Source: Campylobacter lari (lineage in GTDB: Bacteria; Campylobacterota; Campylobacteria; Campylobacterales; Campylobacteraceae). From it: DNA of 64,000 nt. The notes under the pieces are model-generated. The model had not been told where the DNA came from, ran no database searches, and saw only the letters and a program-made list of their open reading frames with translations. Each line of letters begins with the position of its first letter. Positions within the stretch are counted from its first letter, which is position 1. Shown here piece by piece: positions 47,543 to 57,382 of this stretch. The stretch is from the NCBI RefSeq assembly GCF_900638335.1, contig NZ_LR134508.1, positions 1,054,001 to 1,118,000 of the forward strand. Reading direction: 5' to 3'. A program made the translations under genes and the position numbers.

Positions 47543-48904
47543 ATGAGTTCAAATACAAAAACACTCATAGTCATTGCTGATTTGGTGTTATTTATCGCTT
47601 TACTTTATTTTTCCCCTTTTGGTGAAACCAAAGTAAATCAAGGCTTATCTTTATTAATCTTTATCGCCGTTTTATGGCTTAGCGAGGCTTTGCATGTTAC
47701 TATTACAGCTATTTTAGTACCTGTTTTAGCAGCTATTTTAGGATTATTGCCTACCGCTAAAGCTTTAACCGGTTTTGCTGATTCAAATATCTTTTTATTT
47801 TTTGGTGGTTTTGCTCTAGCAGCAGCTATGCATCATCAAAAATTAGACAAACTGATCGCACATAAAATTTTAACCCTAGCAAAAGGACATTTAGGTTTAT
47901 CAAGCTTGTATATTTTTATTACTACTGCATTTTTATCTATGTGGATGAGTAATACTGCAACCGCAGCTATGATGCTTCCACTTGCTATAGGTATGCTAGC
48001 TTCACTTGATCCGCAAAAAGATAGAAATACTTATGTTTTTATCCTTTTAGGTATAGCTTTTAGTGCAAGCATAGGTGGTATAGGCACCATAGTAGGAACA
48101 CCGCCAAATGCTATTGTTGCTACCCAATTACACATTAGTTTTGCACAGTGGTTAAAATATGGTATTCCTATTGTTTTAATCTTCTTACCTGCAATGATTT
48201 TAATTTTGTATTTTATGTTTAAACCTAAATTTAATCTACAAGTTGATTTACATACCGAAAATATAGAACTTACAAGACCTAGAATTATCACTTTAGTAAT
48301 CTTTTTGGTGGTTGCATTGTCTTGGATTTTTAGTGGCAATATAGGTCCTATCATTACAAGTATTTTTGGACATAAAATAGCAAATCTTGATGCGATTATC
48401 GCTCTACTTGCAGCTGTTTTAGTATGTGCTTTTAAGGTGATTGATTGGAAAAATATACAAAAAAATACCGATTGGGGTGTATTAATGCTCTTTGGTGGAG
48501 GTATTACTCTAAGTGTGGTACTAAAAGATTCAGGTGCTAGCAAGGTTATGGCTGATACTATTATTTCATTTATAGAAAATGGACATTTATTTGTTATAGG
48601 CTTAATCGTAGCCTTTTTTATAGTATTTTTAACAGAATTTACCTCAAACACCGCTTCAGCAGCCTTGCTTGTACCTTTATTTATCTCTATAGCAGATACT
48701 TTAGGTGTTCCTGCTTTAGGACTTGCTTTAATCATCGCTATCGGTGCTTCTTGTGCTTTCATGCTACCAGTTGCTACACCACCAAATGCTATAGTTTTTG
48801 GTACAGGACATATTAAACAACAAGAAATGGTAAGAGTAGGAATTATACTAAATATATTCTGCTCAATTAGCCTTGCAATAATTGCTTATTTCTTCTGGTT
48901 ATAA
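47543..48904 (+). CDS. DASS-family (SLC13) sodium/anion symporter
   Basis: A 453-residue membrane transporter. The two Ser-Asn-Thr substrate motifs MSNTAT (near 135) and TSNTAS (near 372), each followed by a PPNA segment (GTPPNAIVA near 192; ATPPNAIVFG near 413), define the divalent anion:sodium symporters. Substrate may be a dicarboxylate, citrate or sulfate; the motif does not decide. Monocistronic with its own promoter and a shared terminator. Confidence 0.9.
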   Translation: MSSNTKTLIVIADLVLFIALLYFSPFGETKVNQGLSLLIFIAVLWLSEALHVTITAILVPVLAAILGLLPTAKALTGFADSNIFLFFGGFALAAAMHHQKLDKLIAHKILTLAKGHLGLSSLYIFITTAFLSMWMSNTATAAMMLPLAIGMLASLDPQKDRNTYVFILLGIAFSASIGGIGTIVGTPPNAIVATQLHISFAQWLKYGIPIVLIFLPAMILILYFMFKPKFNLQVDLHTENIELTRPRIITLVIFLVVALSWIFSGNIGPIITSIFGHKIANLDAIIALLAAVLVCAFKVIDWKNIQKNTDWGVLMLFGGGITLSVVLKDSGASKVMADTIISFIENGHLFVIGLIVAFFIVFLTEFTSNTASAALLVPLFISIADTLGVPALGLALIIAIGASCAFMLPVATPPNAIVFGTGHIKQQEMVRVGIILNIFCSISLAIIAYFFWL

Positions 48905-48931
48905 TCTTTTAGTCCTTTTGGACTAAAAGAT
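48904..48931. terminator. Bidirectional terminator after the DASS gene
   Basis: Perfect 12-pair stem ATCTTTTAGTCC / GGACTAAAAGAT with a TTTT loop. It contains the DASS stop and the last codons of the convergent ThiE-like gene. Confidence 0.85.
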
Positions 48932-49523
48932 CTTTACATCTTAAAATATATTTTTTTACATTTTCGCTTTTATACAAAGCTTCTCTTATACATATACCTG
49001 CTAAATTTAAATCTTTTAAGTAGTTTATAGTTTGAGTATTTATGCCACCTATGGCATAAATGGGTATTTTTGAAACTTCTAATAAATCTTTTAAATTCTT
49101 TATACCTTTTGGAGCTAAATCAGTCTTACAAGAGCTTTTAAACACATGCCCAAAAAAAGCATGACTTACTTTAAGCTTATAAGCTAAATCTAATTCTTCT
49201 TTAGAATGGATGGAAGTACCCAAAAGCTCAAATTTTTTATAGCTTTGTGGGTAATTTTGTAAAACAAATAAAGGAGCATGAAAAAATTGATGATTTAATT
49301 TTAAACAAGCTTCATAATGATAATGCAAAAAGCAAATCTTTTGAGTTTTATTAAAAATTTTTAATACTTCTTTGGCTAATTTAGCATATTCTAACTCATC
49401 TAAATGTTTTTCTCTAAGTACCAAAGCATCAATACTACTTTGACTTAGTTTTTCAATAAAATTTAAAAAATCTCCTTGCGTATTTTGACTATCACTAATA
49501 GCAATAATTTTTTTATCCCACAT
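48909..49523 (-). CDS. ThiE/TenI-like thiamine phosphate synthase family protein
   Basis: A 204-residue TIM barrel related to ThiE. It keeps DALVLREKHLDELEYAKL and IYAIGGINTQTINYLK, but the HIGQ and substrate loops of true ThiE are changed (FFHAPLFVLQNY, LLGTSIHSKEE, FFGHVFKSSCK). That fits TenI-type thiazole tautomerase or a second ThiE. Because canonical ThiE is at 26842 and this gene sits in thiSFGH, the tautomerase role is more likely. Overlaps thiH by 11 bases. Confidence 0.75.
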   Translation of the reverse strand: MWDKKIIAISDSQNTQGDFLNFIEKLSQSSIDALVLREKHLDELEYAKLAKEVLKIFNKTQKICFLHYHYEACLKLNHQFFHAPLFVLQNYPQSYKKFELLGTSIHSKEELDLAYKLKVSHAFFGHVFKSSCKTDLAPKGIKNLKDLLEVSKIPIYAIGGINTQTINYLKDLNLAGICIREALYKSENVKKYILRCKDLLVQKD

Positions 49524-50647
49524 AAATACTATCGCTCATTATAGCTTGCAAATTTGCATTTTTTAGCATAGCTAAAACCTCATCAACACTACGCATATCA
49601 CTAATTTGAAACTGATCATCGCCTTTTTTATCGCCTTGATGCTCACCCACTCCCACGCTCACACCTGCACTCATTTTAGTAGCTCCAAGTTTAATAACTC
49701 CGTCTCTAAATTCTACTCTTTCACGCGTAGAAATCGTAATACTTGCAAAAGGCAAAAACAATCTATAAGCACATAAAACTTGCAAAAGTCTTGTTTCGCT
49801 TACATCTTTTGGATGAATTTTTTTATTATTAATAATAGGTCTTAGTCTAGGGATAGACAAAGCTATTTCGGCATGAGGGTATTTTTGCTGTAAAAAATAC
49901 GCATGTAAAGCCGTGGCAAAAGCATCTTTTCTAAAATCATCTATACCAAGTAAAGCTCCAAAAGCAACCCCTCTCATACCCGCTTTTAACGCTCGCTCTT
50001 GTGCATGAAAACGATACTCAAATACACTTTTTTCACCTTCAATATGAATTTTAGAATAAGTTTTTTGATTATAAGTTTCTTGATAAACACTTACATATTC
50101 ACAACCCTTTTCATGAAGCAGTGCATACTCATCTACATTCATAGGATAAACTTCAATCCCAACGACTTTAAAATACTCTTTTGCTATTTCACAAGCTTTG
50201 GCAAGATATTCTACGCTAGCATATTCCCTGCCCTCGCCTGTTAAGAGTAAAATTTCTTCCAAACCACTTTTTTTTAATTTCTTGCATTTCTTTGTAAATT
50301 TCAGCCTCATTTAGCTTAGCTCTTTTAATATTATTTCCTTTTTGAAATCCACAATAAGTACATTTACTATCGCAAAAATTAGAAAGATATAAAGGTGTAA
50401 AAAGCAAAATGGAATTTCCAAAATATTTTTTAGTAATCTTGCTTGATTTTTGTGCTAAATCTTCTATGAAATCTTCTGCTGCACCTGAAAGCAAGGCTTT
50501 TAAATCTTCTATGTTAAGATAATCTTTAGCTAAAGCTTGTTTTACATCAAAAGCGCTAAATTTACTTTCATCAAAATTTTCAACTTCTTTTAAAACCTTA
50601 GTTAAAATCTCACTTTCAATACTTTGCATATGAGGATATTTTTGCAT
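49513..50647 (-). pseudogene. thiH: 2-iminoacetate synthase ThiH, frameshifted at an A8 run
   Basis: Two overlapping frames (50216-50647 and 49513-50310) together encode one ThiH, the radical SAM enzyme that splits tyrosine to dehydroglycine for thiazole synthesis. The first holds the cluster motif NFCDSKCTYCGF; the second holds LLLTGEGREYASVEYL, SIPRLRPI and the C-terminal Ser/Gly region. Removing one A from the run at 50268-50275 joins them as EIKKSGLEE and gives 377 residues, the family length. As written the product stops after about 143 residues. It may be a real loss, a slippage-prone run or an assembly error. Confidence 0.88.
50268..50275 (-). repeat. Homopolymer A8 (T8 on plus) causing the thiH frameshift
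   Basis: Message strand reads GAAATT-A8-GTGG. A7 keeps the ThiH frame. Restoring it from A8 needs a +1 shift or a one-base transcript slip; the common -1 slippery mechanism gives the wrong frame. Confidence 0.85.
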
Positions 50648-50648
50648 T

Positions 50649-51407
50649 TTAATCTCTTAAAAAACCACTCAAAGGCGAGCTTGCACTTGGCAAGCTTTCA
50701 TTTGCTATGCCTGCTAAATACGCATTATATCCTGCATCTATAGCCAAAGCAAAAGCCTTTGCCATTTTTGCTACATCTTTAGCTTGGGCTATGGCAGTAT
50801 TTGCCATCACTGCACTTACTCCCATTTGCATAGCTTCGCAAGCTTGTGCAGGATTTCCTATACCTGCATCTACTATAATAGGCAAGCTAATTTCATTAAG
50901 TAAAATTTGTATAAATTCTTTAGTTTTTAAGCCTTTATTGCTTCCTATAGGAGCTCCAAGAGGCATTATAGCAGCAGCTCCTGCACTTGCCATAGCACGC
51001 GCTGCGTATAAATCAGGGTACATACAAACTAAAGGTGTAAAACCCTCATTTGCTAAAAGTTCAACTGCTTTTATACTTTCATAATTATCCGGTAATAAAT
51101 ATTTACTATCGCTAATTACTTCAACCTTAATCATATCTCCACAGCCAAGCTCTTTTGCAAGTCTTGCTATACGCAATGCTTCATTAGCATTTCTTGCACC
51201 TGAAGTATTTGGTAAAAGCTTAATATGCCTTGGGATAAAATCAAGTATATTTTCTATGCCTTTATCATTTACCCTACGCAAAGCTAAGGTAATAATCTCA
51301 ACTTTTGCTTCTTCAATGGCTGATTTTATAAGCTCAAAAGAAAATTTCCCAGAACCTAAAATAAACCTAGAATTAAACTCATATTTTCCTATTTTTAATT
51401 TTTCCAT
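50649..51407 (-). CDS. thiG: Thiazole synthase
   Basis: A 252-residue TIM barrel forming the thiazole ring from deoxyxylulose phosphate, dehydroglycine and ThiS thiocarboxylate. SRFILGSGKF at the start, LLPNTSGARNANEALRIARLAKE (near 80), IKVEVISD, AAAIMPLGAPIGSNKGL and IIVDAGIGNPAQACEAMQMGVSAVMANTAIA are all classic. The frame is intact, so thiG itself is unharmed by the thiH lesion. Its ATG touches the thiF stop. Confidence 0.95.
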   Translation of the reverse strand: MEKLKIGKYEFNSRFILGSGKFSFELIKSAIEEAKVEIITLALRRVNDKGIENILDFIPRHIKLLPNTSGARNANEALRIARLAKELGCGDMIKVEVISDSKYLLPDNYESIKAVELLANEGFTPLVCMYPDLYAARAMASAGAAAIMPLGAPIGSNKGLKTKEFIQILLNEISLPIIVDAGIGNPAQACEAMQMGVSAVMANTAIAQAKDVAKMAKAFALAIDAGYNAYLAGIANESLPSASSPLSGFLRD

Positions 51408-52207
51408 TACTCACTTGCTAAAAGTTCTAAAACTAAATTTGCTTGATGTCCTGCGCAAATATTTACACGTGGTGCCATAAGTCCATTGCCTACTTTTGCC
51501 TCATTTTTTAAATCACCACAAACATAAAAGTTTTTTGCGATTTTTCTTGTTTGTATGCTGTTGCTATCGCCATATCCTGCTAAACCAGAAGCACAAATTA
51601 ATGTTTTTTGAGGATAGTATTGGTGAAAATTTTGCGCCAAAAGGGCTTTGTATTTTGCACTATCAAAGGCCTCACAAACTATATCATCATTTGTAAAAAG
51701 TTCGGCTATATTTTCTTTTTCTATTTTTAAAACTTGTGCAAATACTTCTATAAAAGGATTAATTTTAGCGATTTGATCTTTTAAAGCTTCAGCCTTAAAT
51801 TTACCTAAATCTTCCACCATATAAGCTTGGCGATTAAGGTTACTTGGCTCAACTACATCAAAATCAATCAAATGAAGCCTACCAACCCCACTTCTTGCTA
51901 AATTTATAGCTATATGCGAACCAAGTCCACCAAGCCCACACACTGCTACACTTGCCTTTTTAAGTTTATTATGAAGCTTTGGAGTGTGTCTTGCCCTCAT
52001 CATCGCATCAAGAGCTTCATATGGTGGTAAAGTATTTTTTTCTATACAAAAAAGCTCATCATTTTCTTTTAACTCCAAACTTTCTTTTGTCGCAAAACCA
52101 TTGATTATCCATACATCATTTTCATTTTTACTCACACTTTGAAAAAAATCCAAAGTATTTTTAAAATGCGTGTCTATCACACTACCATTAAATTTAATTC
52201 TCATCAA
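51407..52207 (-). CDS. thiF: ThiS adenylyltransferase ThiF
   Basis: A 266-residue E1-like enzyme that adenylates the ThiS C-terminus. The ATP loop CGLGGLGSHIAINLARSGVGRLHLIDFDVVEPSNLNRQ begins near residue 90; the N-terminal 85 residues are an extra ThiS-like segment typical of epsilonproteobacteria. The usual zinc CxxC pairs of MoeB are not evident. Overlaps thiS by 4 bases. Confidence 0.9.
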   Translation of the reverse strand: MMRIKFNGSVIDTHFKNTLDFFQSVSKNENDVWIINGFATKESLELKENDELFCIEKNTLPPYEALDAMMRARHTPKLHNKLKKASVAVCGLGGLGSHIAINLARSGVGRLHLIDFDVVEPSNLNRQAYMVEDLGKFKAEALKDQIAKINPFIEVFAQVLKIEKENIAELFTNDDIVCEAFDSAKYKALLAQNFHQYYPQKTLICASGLAGYGDSNSIQTRKIAKNFYVCGDLKNEAKVGNGLMAPRVNICAGHQANLVLELLASE

Positions 52208-52395
52208 CCACCACCTACAAAAGTAACAATCTCTGCTTTATCATTTTCTTTTAAAATTAAATTTTTAAATTTATCTCTTGGGATAATTTCTCCGTTTAAT
52301 TCTAAGGCGATAAACTCTATTTTTAATTGCTTTTCTTTAACATAATCCATAAACCTTAGCTCTTTTAACTCAAGCTTTTGTCCATTAATAATCAT
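52204..52395 (-). CDS. thiS: Sulfur carrier protein ThiS
   Basis: A 63-residue ubiquitin-like carrier ending in VTFVGGG. The C-terminal Gly-Gly accepts AMP and then sulfur as thiocarboxylate for ThiG. First gene of thiS-thiF-thiG-thiH-tenI-like, all overlapping or touching. It is preceded by dapE with a 6-base gap. Confidence 0.93.
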   Translation of the reverse strand: MIINGQKLELKELRFMDYVKEKQLKIEFIALELNGEIIPRDKFKNLILKENDKAEIVTFVGGG

Positions 52396-52401
52396 GTTTT
52401 C

Positions 52402-53502
52402 CTAGTTAAAATTCTTTAATAAGTCTTTAAAAACTAAATACAATTTTTCAAGCTCCTCTATACTCACTCTTTCATCAATAGCATGAATTCTATCATTACA
52501 CACACCAAATTCTACTACCTTCACACCAAACTCAGCAAAATATCTTGCATCGCTTGTGCCACCTTTGGTGTTAAGTTCTGGCACTACTTGAGTGATTTTT
52601 TGCACACTTTCATTTAGTTTTTGTACGATTTTAGAGTCACTTTGTGTTAAAAAAGGCTTTGAGCTTTGATTTATGCTTAATTCATAATCAAGCCCTTCGC
52701 AAGTCTTTTCTATATAAGCTTTTACATCTTCTAAGCTAGTTTGTGGAGAATTTCTTACATTAAACATCAATTTTAAATCATTTGGAGTTACATTACACAC
52801 TTCCATACCACCGCGTATATCGGTAATAACGATTTTAGATGGTGCAAATGCCTCATCACCTGGATCAAGATCAAATCCTGCTAAAAATTTCAAAGCAGAA
52901 GCAAAATTATGCACAGGATTTATGCATTTTTGTGGGTATGCCACATGACCTTGCTTACCTTTGATAAGTAATTTTGCATTGATAGAACCACGACGCCCTA
53001 TTTTAATACTATCTCCAAATTTTTTATCACAAGTTGGCTCAGCAACCACAGCAAAATCAGGCAACATATCTTTTTCTTGCATAAATTTAAGTACTTCAAG
53101 CGTGCCAAATTTAGCCTCACCTTCTTCATCACTTGTTAAAATCAGTGAAATTCTTCCTTTGAAATTTTCTACTTCTTTAACCGCACACATAAAAGCAGCC
53201 ACACCACTTTTCATATCTTGTGCGCCCCTTACATAAATAAACCCATCTTTTTCTAAAGGCTCAAAAGGATCACTACTCCAACCCTCTCCCGCAGGTACTA
53301 CATCTACATGCCCGCCAAAAGCTAAATGCTCGCCATCATCACTAAATTTTTTAGTCAGCAAAAGATTTTTCACACCTTCTTTTTCTATAAAAAAAGCTTC
53401 AAAATCACTTAACTCCACTGCGATATAATTTAACGCTCCATCATCATCTGGGGTGATGGATTTAAATTTACTTAGTTCTTTAAAAATTTCAACTACTTGC
53501 AT
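52402..53502 (-). CDS. dapE: Succinyl-diaminopimelate desuccinylase
   Basis: A 366-residue M20-family di-zinc hydrolase giving LL-diaminopimelate for lysine and peptidoglycan. Metal ligands are seen in [37 protein letters not shown] and AEPTCD, with [20 protein letters not shown] near the C-terminus. Full length. Begins 3 bases after the LysE-type gene. Confidence 0.95.
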   Translation of the reverse strand: MQVVEIFKELSKFKSITPDDDGALNYIAVELSDFEAFFIEKEGVKNLLLTKKFSDDGEHLAFGGHVDVVPAGEGWSSDPFEPLEKDGFIYVRGAQDMKSGVAAFMCAVKEVENFKGRISLILTSDEEGEAKFGTLEVLKFMQEKDMLPDFAVVAEPTCDKKFGDSIKIGRRGSINAKLLIKGKQGHVAYPQKCINPVHNFASALKFLAGFDLDPGDEAFAPSKIVITDIRGGMEVCNVTPNDLKLMFNVRNSPQTSLEDVKAYIEKTCEGLDYELSINQSSKPFLTQSDSKIVQKLNESVQKITQVVPELNTKGGTSDARYFAEFGVKVVEFGVCNDRIHAIDERVSIEELEKLYLVFKDLLKNFN

Positions 53503-53505
53503 GTT

Positions 53506-54099
53506 TTATCCTATAAAAGCTTTATACAGCATAGAAAGAGCAAAATACTCTAAAATAAATGCTGAAAAAAGATTAATGTAAAATATATGTTTATTTTTCA
53601 CAAGGGCTTTGAATTTAGACACAAAAAACGATAGAGTAAAAATCCAAAACACAATAAAACCTACCAAACCAAAAAGCAAGGCAAAAGAGTTTTTACTCTG
53701 CATACTAAGTCCTGCTACACTCACCCAAAAACCTATAACATAAGGATTTGTAACATTTAAGAAAAATCCTTTGCTAAAACCCTTTAAAGGATGTGTTTTA
53801 TTTACCTTGTTAAGATCGACTTTTCTTGTTTTTCTTAGCATTAAAAACACCATAAAACTCAAAAAGAAAAAGCCAAAAACTGCTAGTATTTTATAAAAAA
53901 ATTCATTATTTGCAAAGCTTAAAAGCCCAAGATTAATCAAAATCAAAAAAAGTATATCAGCACTTAAAGCACCAAGTCCAACACAAAAAGCATTTTTAAA
54001 AGAAGACAAAGCAGTATTTAAGATCAAAATATTTACGGGTCCAAAAGGCACAGCAACACCCATACCTAAAACTATACCTTGTAAGATTACTTCTAACAT
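53506..54099 (-). CDS. LysE/RhtB-family exporter
   Basis: A 197-residue membrane protein with about six helices. The N-terminal GMGVAVPFGPVNILILNTALSS is the LysE/RhtB hallmark. It probably exports an amino acid or related metabolite; the substrate is not predictable. It overlaps the sirtuin gene by 7 bases. Confidence 0.87.
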   Translation of the reverse strand: MLEVILQGIVLGMGVAVPFGPVNILILNTALSSFKNAFCVGLGALSADILFLILINLGLLSFANNEFFYKILAVFGFFFLSFMVFLMLRKTRKVDLNKVNKTHPLKGFSKGFFLNVTNPYVIGFWVSVAGLSMQSKNSFALLFGLVGFIVFWIFTLSFFVSKFKALVKNKHIFYINLFSAFILEYFALSMLYKAFIG

Positions 54100-54791
54100 T
54101 TTTCTTCCAAGAAATTTTCTATATCGATTTTGATTTTATCAATGGCTGTGCAAACATCTTCTATATAAACTTTAGTAAAATTGCTTTCTAAATATTTATC
54201 CTCATCAAGATTGTTTAATATGCTTTGCTTACATACTCTTGCATACTCTCCCACGGGTAAAACCTGCCCACTTGTGCCTATACATACAAATAAATCACAA
54301 TTTTGTAATTTTTCATATAAAATTTTATAATTTGGTGCCATTTCTTCAAACATCACGATATTGTGCCTTACACTTTTGCTTTGACATTTAGGACAAATTT
54401 TATCATCACTATTTTCATAGCCTATGTTAAAAATATTTTCACACTCTAAACACCTAAGTTCGGGTAAAAAGCCATGTAAATGCACTACTTCTTCACAGCC
54501 TGCTCGCTCTAATAAATCATCTACATTTTGTGTTAAAATGCTAATTTGTTTTGGAAATTTTTGTTTTAATAAAGCGATGATTTTATGCGCATAATTTGGC
54601 TTAACACTAGCTAGTTCTTTTCTTCTTTTATTATAAAATTCTAAAACTTTTTTAGGATTTTTTCTAAAGCCAGTTGCAGAGCAAACTTCCATCACATCAT
54701 GCTCTTCCCATAACCCACCACTAGCTCTAAAAGTCTTTATACCACTTGGAGCAGACAAACCTGCTCCACTTAAAATCATCACTTGTTTCAT
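54093..54791 (-). CDS. cobB: NAD-dependent protein deacylase (sirtuin, CobB type)
   Basis: A 232-residue sirtuin. NAD site LSGAGLSAPSGIKTFRASGGLW, catalytic TQNVDDLLERAG...HLHG, and four zinc cysteines (LRCLEC, KICPKC) are intact. FYNKRRKEL near residue 53 keeps the Tyr and Arg that, in CobB and SIRT5, bind acidic acyl groups, so desuccinylase activity is likely besides deacetylation. Next to dapE, which handles succinylated substrates, though a link is speculative. Confidence 0.92.
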   Translation of the reverse strand: MKQVMILSGAGLSAPSGIKTFRASGGLWEEHDVMEVCSATGFRKNPKKVLEFYNKRRKELASVKPNYAHKIIALLKQKFPKQISILTQNVDDLLERAGCEEVVHLHGFLPELRCLECENIFNIGYENSDDKICPKCQSKSVRHNIVMFEEMAPNYKILYEKLQNCDLFVCIGTSGQVLPVGEYARVCKQSILNNLDEDKYLESNFTKVYIEDVCTAIDKIKIDIENFLEEKC

Positions 54792-54836
54792 TTAATAAAC
54801 CTCATTATTATTTTAAAGGTTTTACTATAATTCTAC

Positions 54837-57035
54837 TTAAAGCTTAACCACCTTAGCGCCAAAACCACCTTGATTAATTGGCGCATCATTAAAGCTTTTT
54901 ACACTTTTGTGAGCTTTTAAAAACTCTTTTACCGCAAAAGCTAATTTTCCTGTGCCTATACCATGATAAACTATCACCTCATCAAAACCCACTATCAAAG
55001 CATCAGAGATAAATTTATCAAGTCTTTCAAGCGCCTCATCGCTTCTTAAGCCGTGTAAATCTAAAGTCATATTTAAAGCACTTGGGCGAGTTATACTAAC
55101 ACTTGATTTTACCTTTTGTGTTGGGGTTTGATTGCTTTTTTTAAGAAGCTTTAAAGACACACGCAAACTCAAACCATCACTTTGAATCATCGCATCATTT
55201 TTTGAAATTGCAGTGATTTTACCTTTGATTTTTTCATATTTTACAAAATCCCCAACTCTAAGTTCTTCATTTTGCTCCATACTTGGTAAAGCAATGCTTT
55301 TTTTAAGCTCATTGGCTTTGTTTAAACTTCTTTGTTTTTCTTTGATATCTTTTAGATTTATCGTTTTTTTAGCTTCTTCTATGGCTTTGTGATATTTAAA
55401 TTCTAAATTAGAAATAAGCTTTTTAAATTCTTGATCGTTTTTTTCTTTTTGATCTTTGAGTGAAAGTAAAATTTCATCTACTTTGGCTTCTTTTTTCTCA
55501 AGTTCTTGATTTTTCTTACGTAAAGAAAGTTCAAGATTGATATTTTTACTTACCATTTCTTCTAAATTTTCTTTATCTTCGCCATATAGCTTTTTAGCAT
55601 TTTGCACTAAATTTGCACTTATGCCATATCTTAAAGCCGTTTCAAATGCATAAGATTTACCTATAGTGCCTTTTAAAAACTCATATTTTGGGCGCGATAA
55701 TTCCTCATCATACAAAGCAGCGATGAGTTCAACTTGTGAATTTTTGGCCAAAAGCATAGCAAGGCGTTTGTGGTGGGTTGTGATGATGATTTTATTATCT
55801 TGCTCTAAAAGCTTAGAAATAAGCTCAGTATATAAACACGCAGCTTCCTCAAAATCTGTCCCAAGCTCTATCTCATCAACTCCTAATAAAACATTTTTCT
55901 TACCCAAAAGCTTAGAAAAATGCAACATTCTTCCTGCAAAAGTAGAAATATCGTTTTTTACATTTTGTGGATCTTCTAAAATCGCATCAAATTCTTTGAA
56001 ATTGCCTATTTGGCTTTTTTGTGCATTAATCTTCATAGGAAGCAAATGCTTTGCAAGTAAAGCTGCACTTAAAATTCCTTTTAAAAGCATAGACTTACCA
56101 CCCGCATTTACACCTGTAATGATTAAAACTTTTTTATTAAACTCTATATTAACGCTTTTTGCATTTTTTAAAGCCGGATGTGCGAAGTTGTATAAACTTA
56201 AATTATTAGAACTATCAGCTAAAACAAACTCATAATCATGTTTTTTAGCCATCAAAACTCTAGCGCTATAATGATCAAATAAATCAAAAGCATTATTGAT
56301 AAATTTCAAAAACATCAAATTTTTATAAAAAATCAAGCTGATTTTTTTAGCATATTCATAAAAAATTTCTTCTTTGGTATCTTTGATTTCATCTATTTGA
56401 CTTTGGATTTTTTCTACACTCAAAGGCACCACATAAAATCCACCACCACTACTTCTACCTATGATTTTTGCTTTTAAGACATGATTAAACCCACCGCGTA
56501 AAAGCAAAGCTTCCATACCATTGATAAGATGGATTTGAGTATCGATTAAATACGCACTAAGACTTTTAGTATAGGTAAGTTTTTTAAACTCAGCTACCAA
56601 GCTTTCTTTTTTCATTTTTAGAGCTAAATTTAGATTAACAAGTCTTTCATCAACACTTTCTTTAATCTCACCCTTTTCATCAAAATACTCAAAAAGTTCT
56701 AAAATAGCCTGTGGAATTTCTATTTTTAAAAGCCATTCTTTTAAGCTTTCTTCAAATTTTAAGCCCTTTAAGTATCTAAAATACATACAGATTTTAATAA
56801 ATTCAAAGCTTTGACTTAAATGTAAAATTCCTTGCTTGCTAAGATGAGTTAAAGCACTATTTAACTCTTCTGTCATAGGCGGAGGATTAAAATCAATCAG
56901 CGAAAGCTCGTTAATCCTTTTATAATGAAGCTTGCTATCACCTTGTAAAAAAATTTCTTTATCTCTTGCAAAAAGTCCCCTAAAGTCTTCTATATAGCCA
57001 TCTAAATCTAGCTTTTTAAAAAATTGCTCTTGCAT
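54837..57035 (-). CDS. mutS2: MutS2 family DNA/ribosome-associated ATPase
   Basis: A 732-residue MutS2. No mismatch-recognition domain; core and clamp (1-300), ATPase with Walker A GVNAGGKSMLLKG near 305 and VDEIELGTDFEEAA near 385, coiled coil (500-580), KOW-like region and a C-terminal Smr domain (LDLHGLRSDEALERLDKF...VYHGIGTGKLA near 660-700). It suppresses recombination or rescues collided ribosomes in other bacteria; relatives in Helicobacter act on oxidised DNA. Confidence 0.94.
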   Translation of the reverse strand: MQEQFFKKLDLDGYIEDFRGLFARDKEIFLQGDSKLHYKRINELSLIDFNPPPMTEELNSALTHLSKQGILHLSQSFEFIKICMYFRYLKGLKFEESLKEWLLKIEIPQAILELFEYFDEKGEIKESVDERLVNLNLALKMKKESLVAEFKKLTYTKSLSAYLIDTQIHLINGMEALLLRGGFNHVLKAKIIGRSSGGGFYVVPLSVEKIQSQIDEIKDTKEEIFYEYAKKISLIFYKNLMFLKFINNAFDLFDHYSARVLMAKKHDYEFVLADSSNNLSLYNFAHPALKNAKSVNIEFNKKVLIITGVNAGGKSMLLKGILSAALLAKHLLPMKINAQKSQIGNFKEFDAILEDPQNVKNDISTFAGRMLHFSKLLGKKNVLLGVDEIELGTDFEEAACLYTELISKLLEQDNKIIITTHHKRLAMLLAKNSQVELIAALYDEELSRPKYEFLKGTIGKSYAFETALRYGISANLVQNAKKLYGEDKENLEEMVSKNINLELSLRKKNQELEKKEAKVDEILLSLKDQKEKNDQEFKKLISNLEFKYHKAIEEAKKTINLKDIKEKQRSLNKANELKKSIALPSMEQNEELRVGDFVKYEKIKGKITAISKNDAMIQSDGLSLRVSLKLLKKSNQTPTQKVKSSVSITRPSALNMTLDLHGLRSDEALERLDKFISDALIVGFDEVIVYHGIGTGKLAFAVKEFLKAHKSVKSFNDAPINQGGFGAKVVKL

Positions 57036-57382
57036 TATTTATTTACCTTGCAATCTTTTATATCAAAAACATAGGCTTTAAATTGTTTGTTTTTGCCATT
57101 TGAAATAAAACTTTGTGTTCCATGCTCAAAGTTAAAATACTCTTTAGTGACATTAACATCTTTGCAAATTAAACTTTGTCCTTGTAAAAATGCATTGAGT
57201 GTTTCTTTTTTTAAAACCCCACTTCTTGTGGCACTTAACTCAAATTTAATCGCAAAAGCAATCATTAAAATCAATACTAATATCAAAAGATAATTACTAA
57301 TCTTGCCTATTTTTTTACGTAAAAAAACAAAAAAAAGTAAAATCGCAAAAAAAGCTAAGATATACAAAAAAATCTTAAACAT
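57035..57382 (-). CDS. Small membrane protein between murC and mutS2
   Basis: A 115-residue protein with two N-terminal hydrophobic helices (about 3-22 and 30-47) and a small C-terminal domain with two cysteines (LICKDV, DIKDCKV) likely outside the membrane. Overlaps murC by 8 bases and mutS2 by 1. A matching gene exists in C. jejuni at this place. Function unknown. Confidence 0.75.
   Translation of the reverse strand: MFKIFLYILAFFAILLFFVFLRKKIGKISNYLLILVLILMIAFAIKFELSATRSGVLKKETLNAFLQGQSLICKDVNVTKEYFNFEHGTQSFISNGKNKQFKAYVFDIKDCKVNK

Noticed and set aside
48031-48762. 243-codon minus-strand frame across the DASS transporter
   Set aside because: Antisense to a clear transporter gene; lacks recognisable protein features, and its Lys/Ile/Ser-rich composition is what the reverse of hydrophobic helices gives.
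50240-50285. Programmed -1 ribosomal frameshift at the thiH A8 run
   Set aside because: A -1 shift yields the wrong frame; the ThiH frame needs +1, so the classic AAAAAAG mechanism does not fit.
55666-56235. 189-codon plus-strand frame inside mutS2
   Set aside because: Lies fully within the conserved ATPase region of mutS2 on the other strand and shows no motif or ribosome site.
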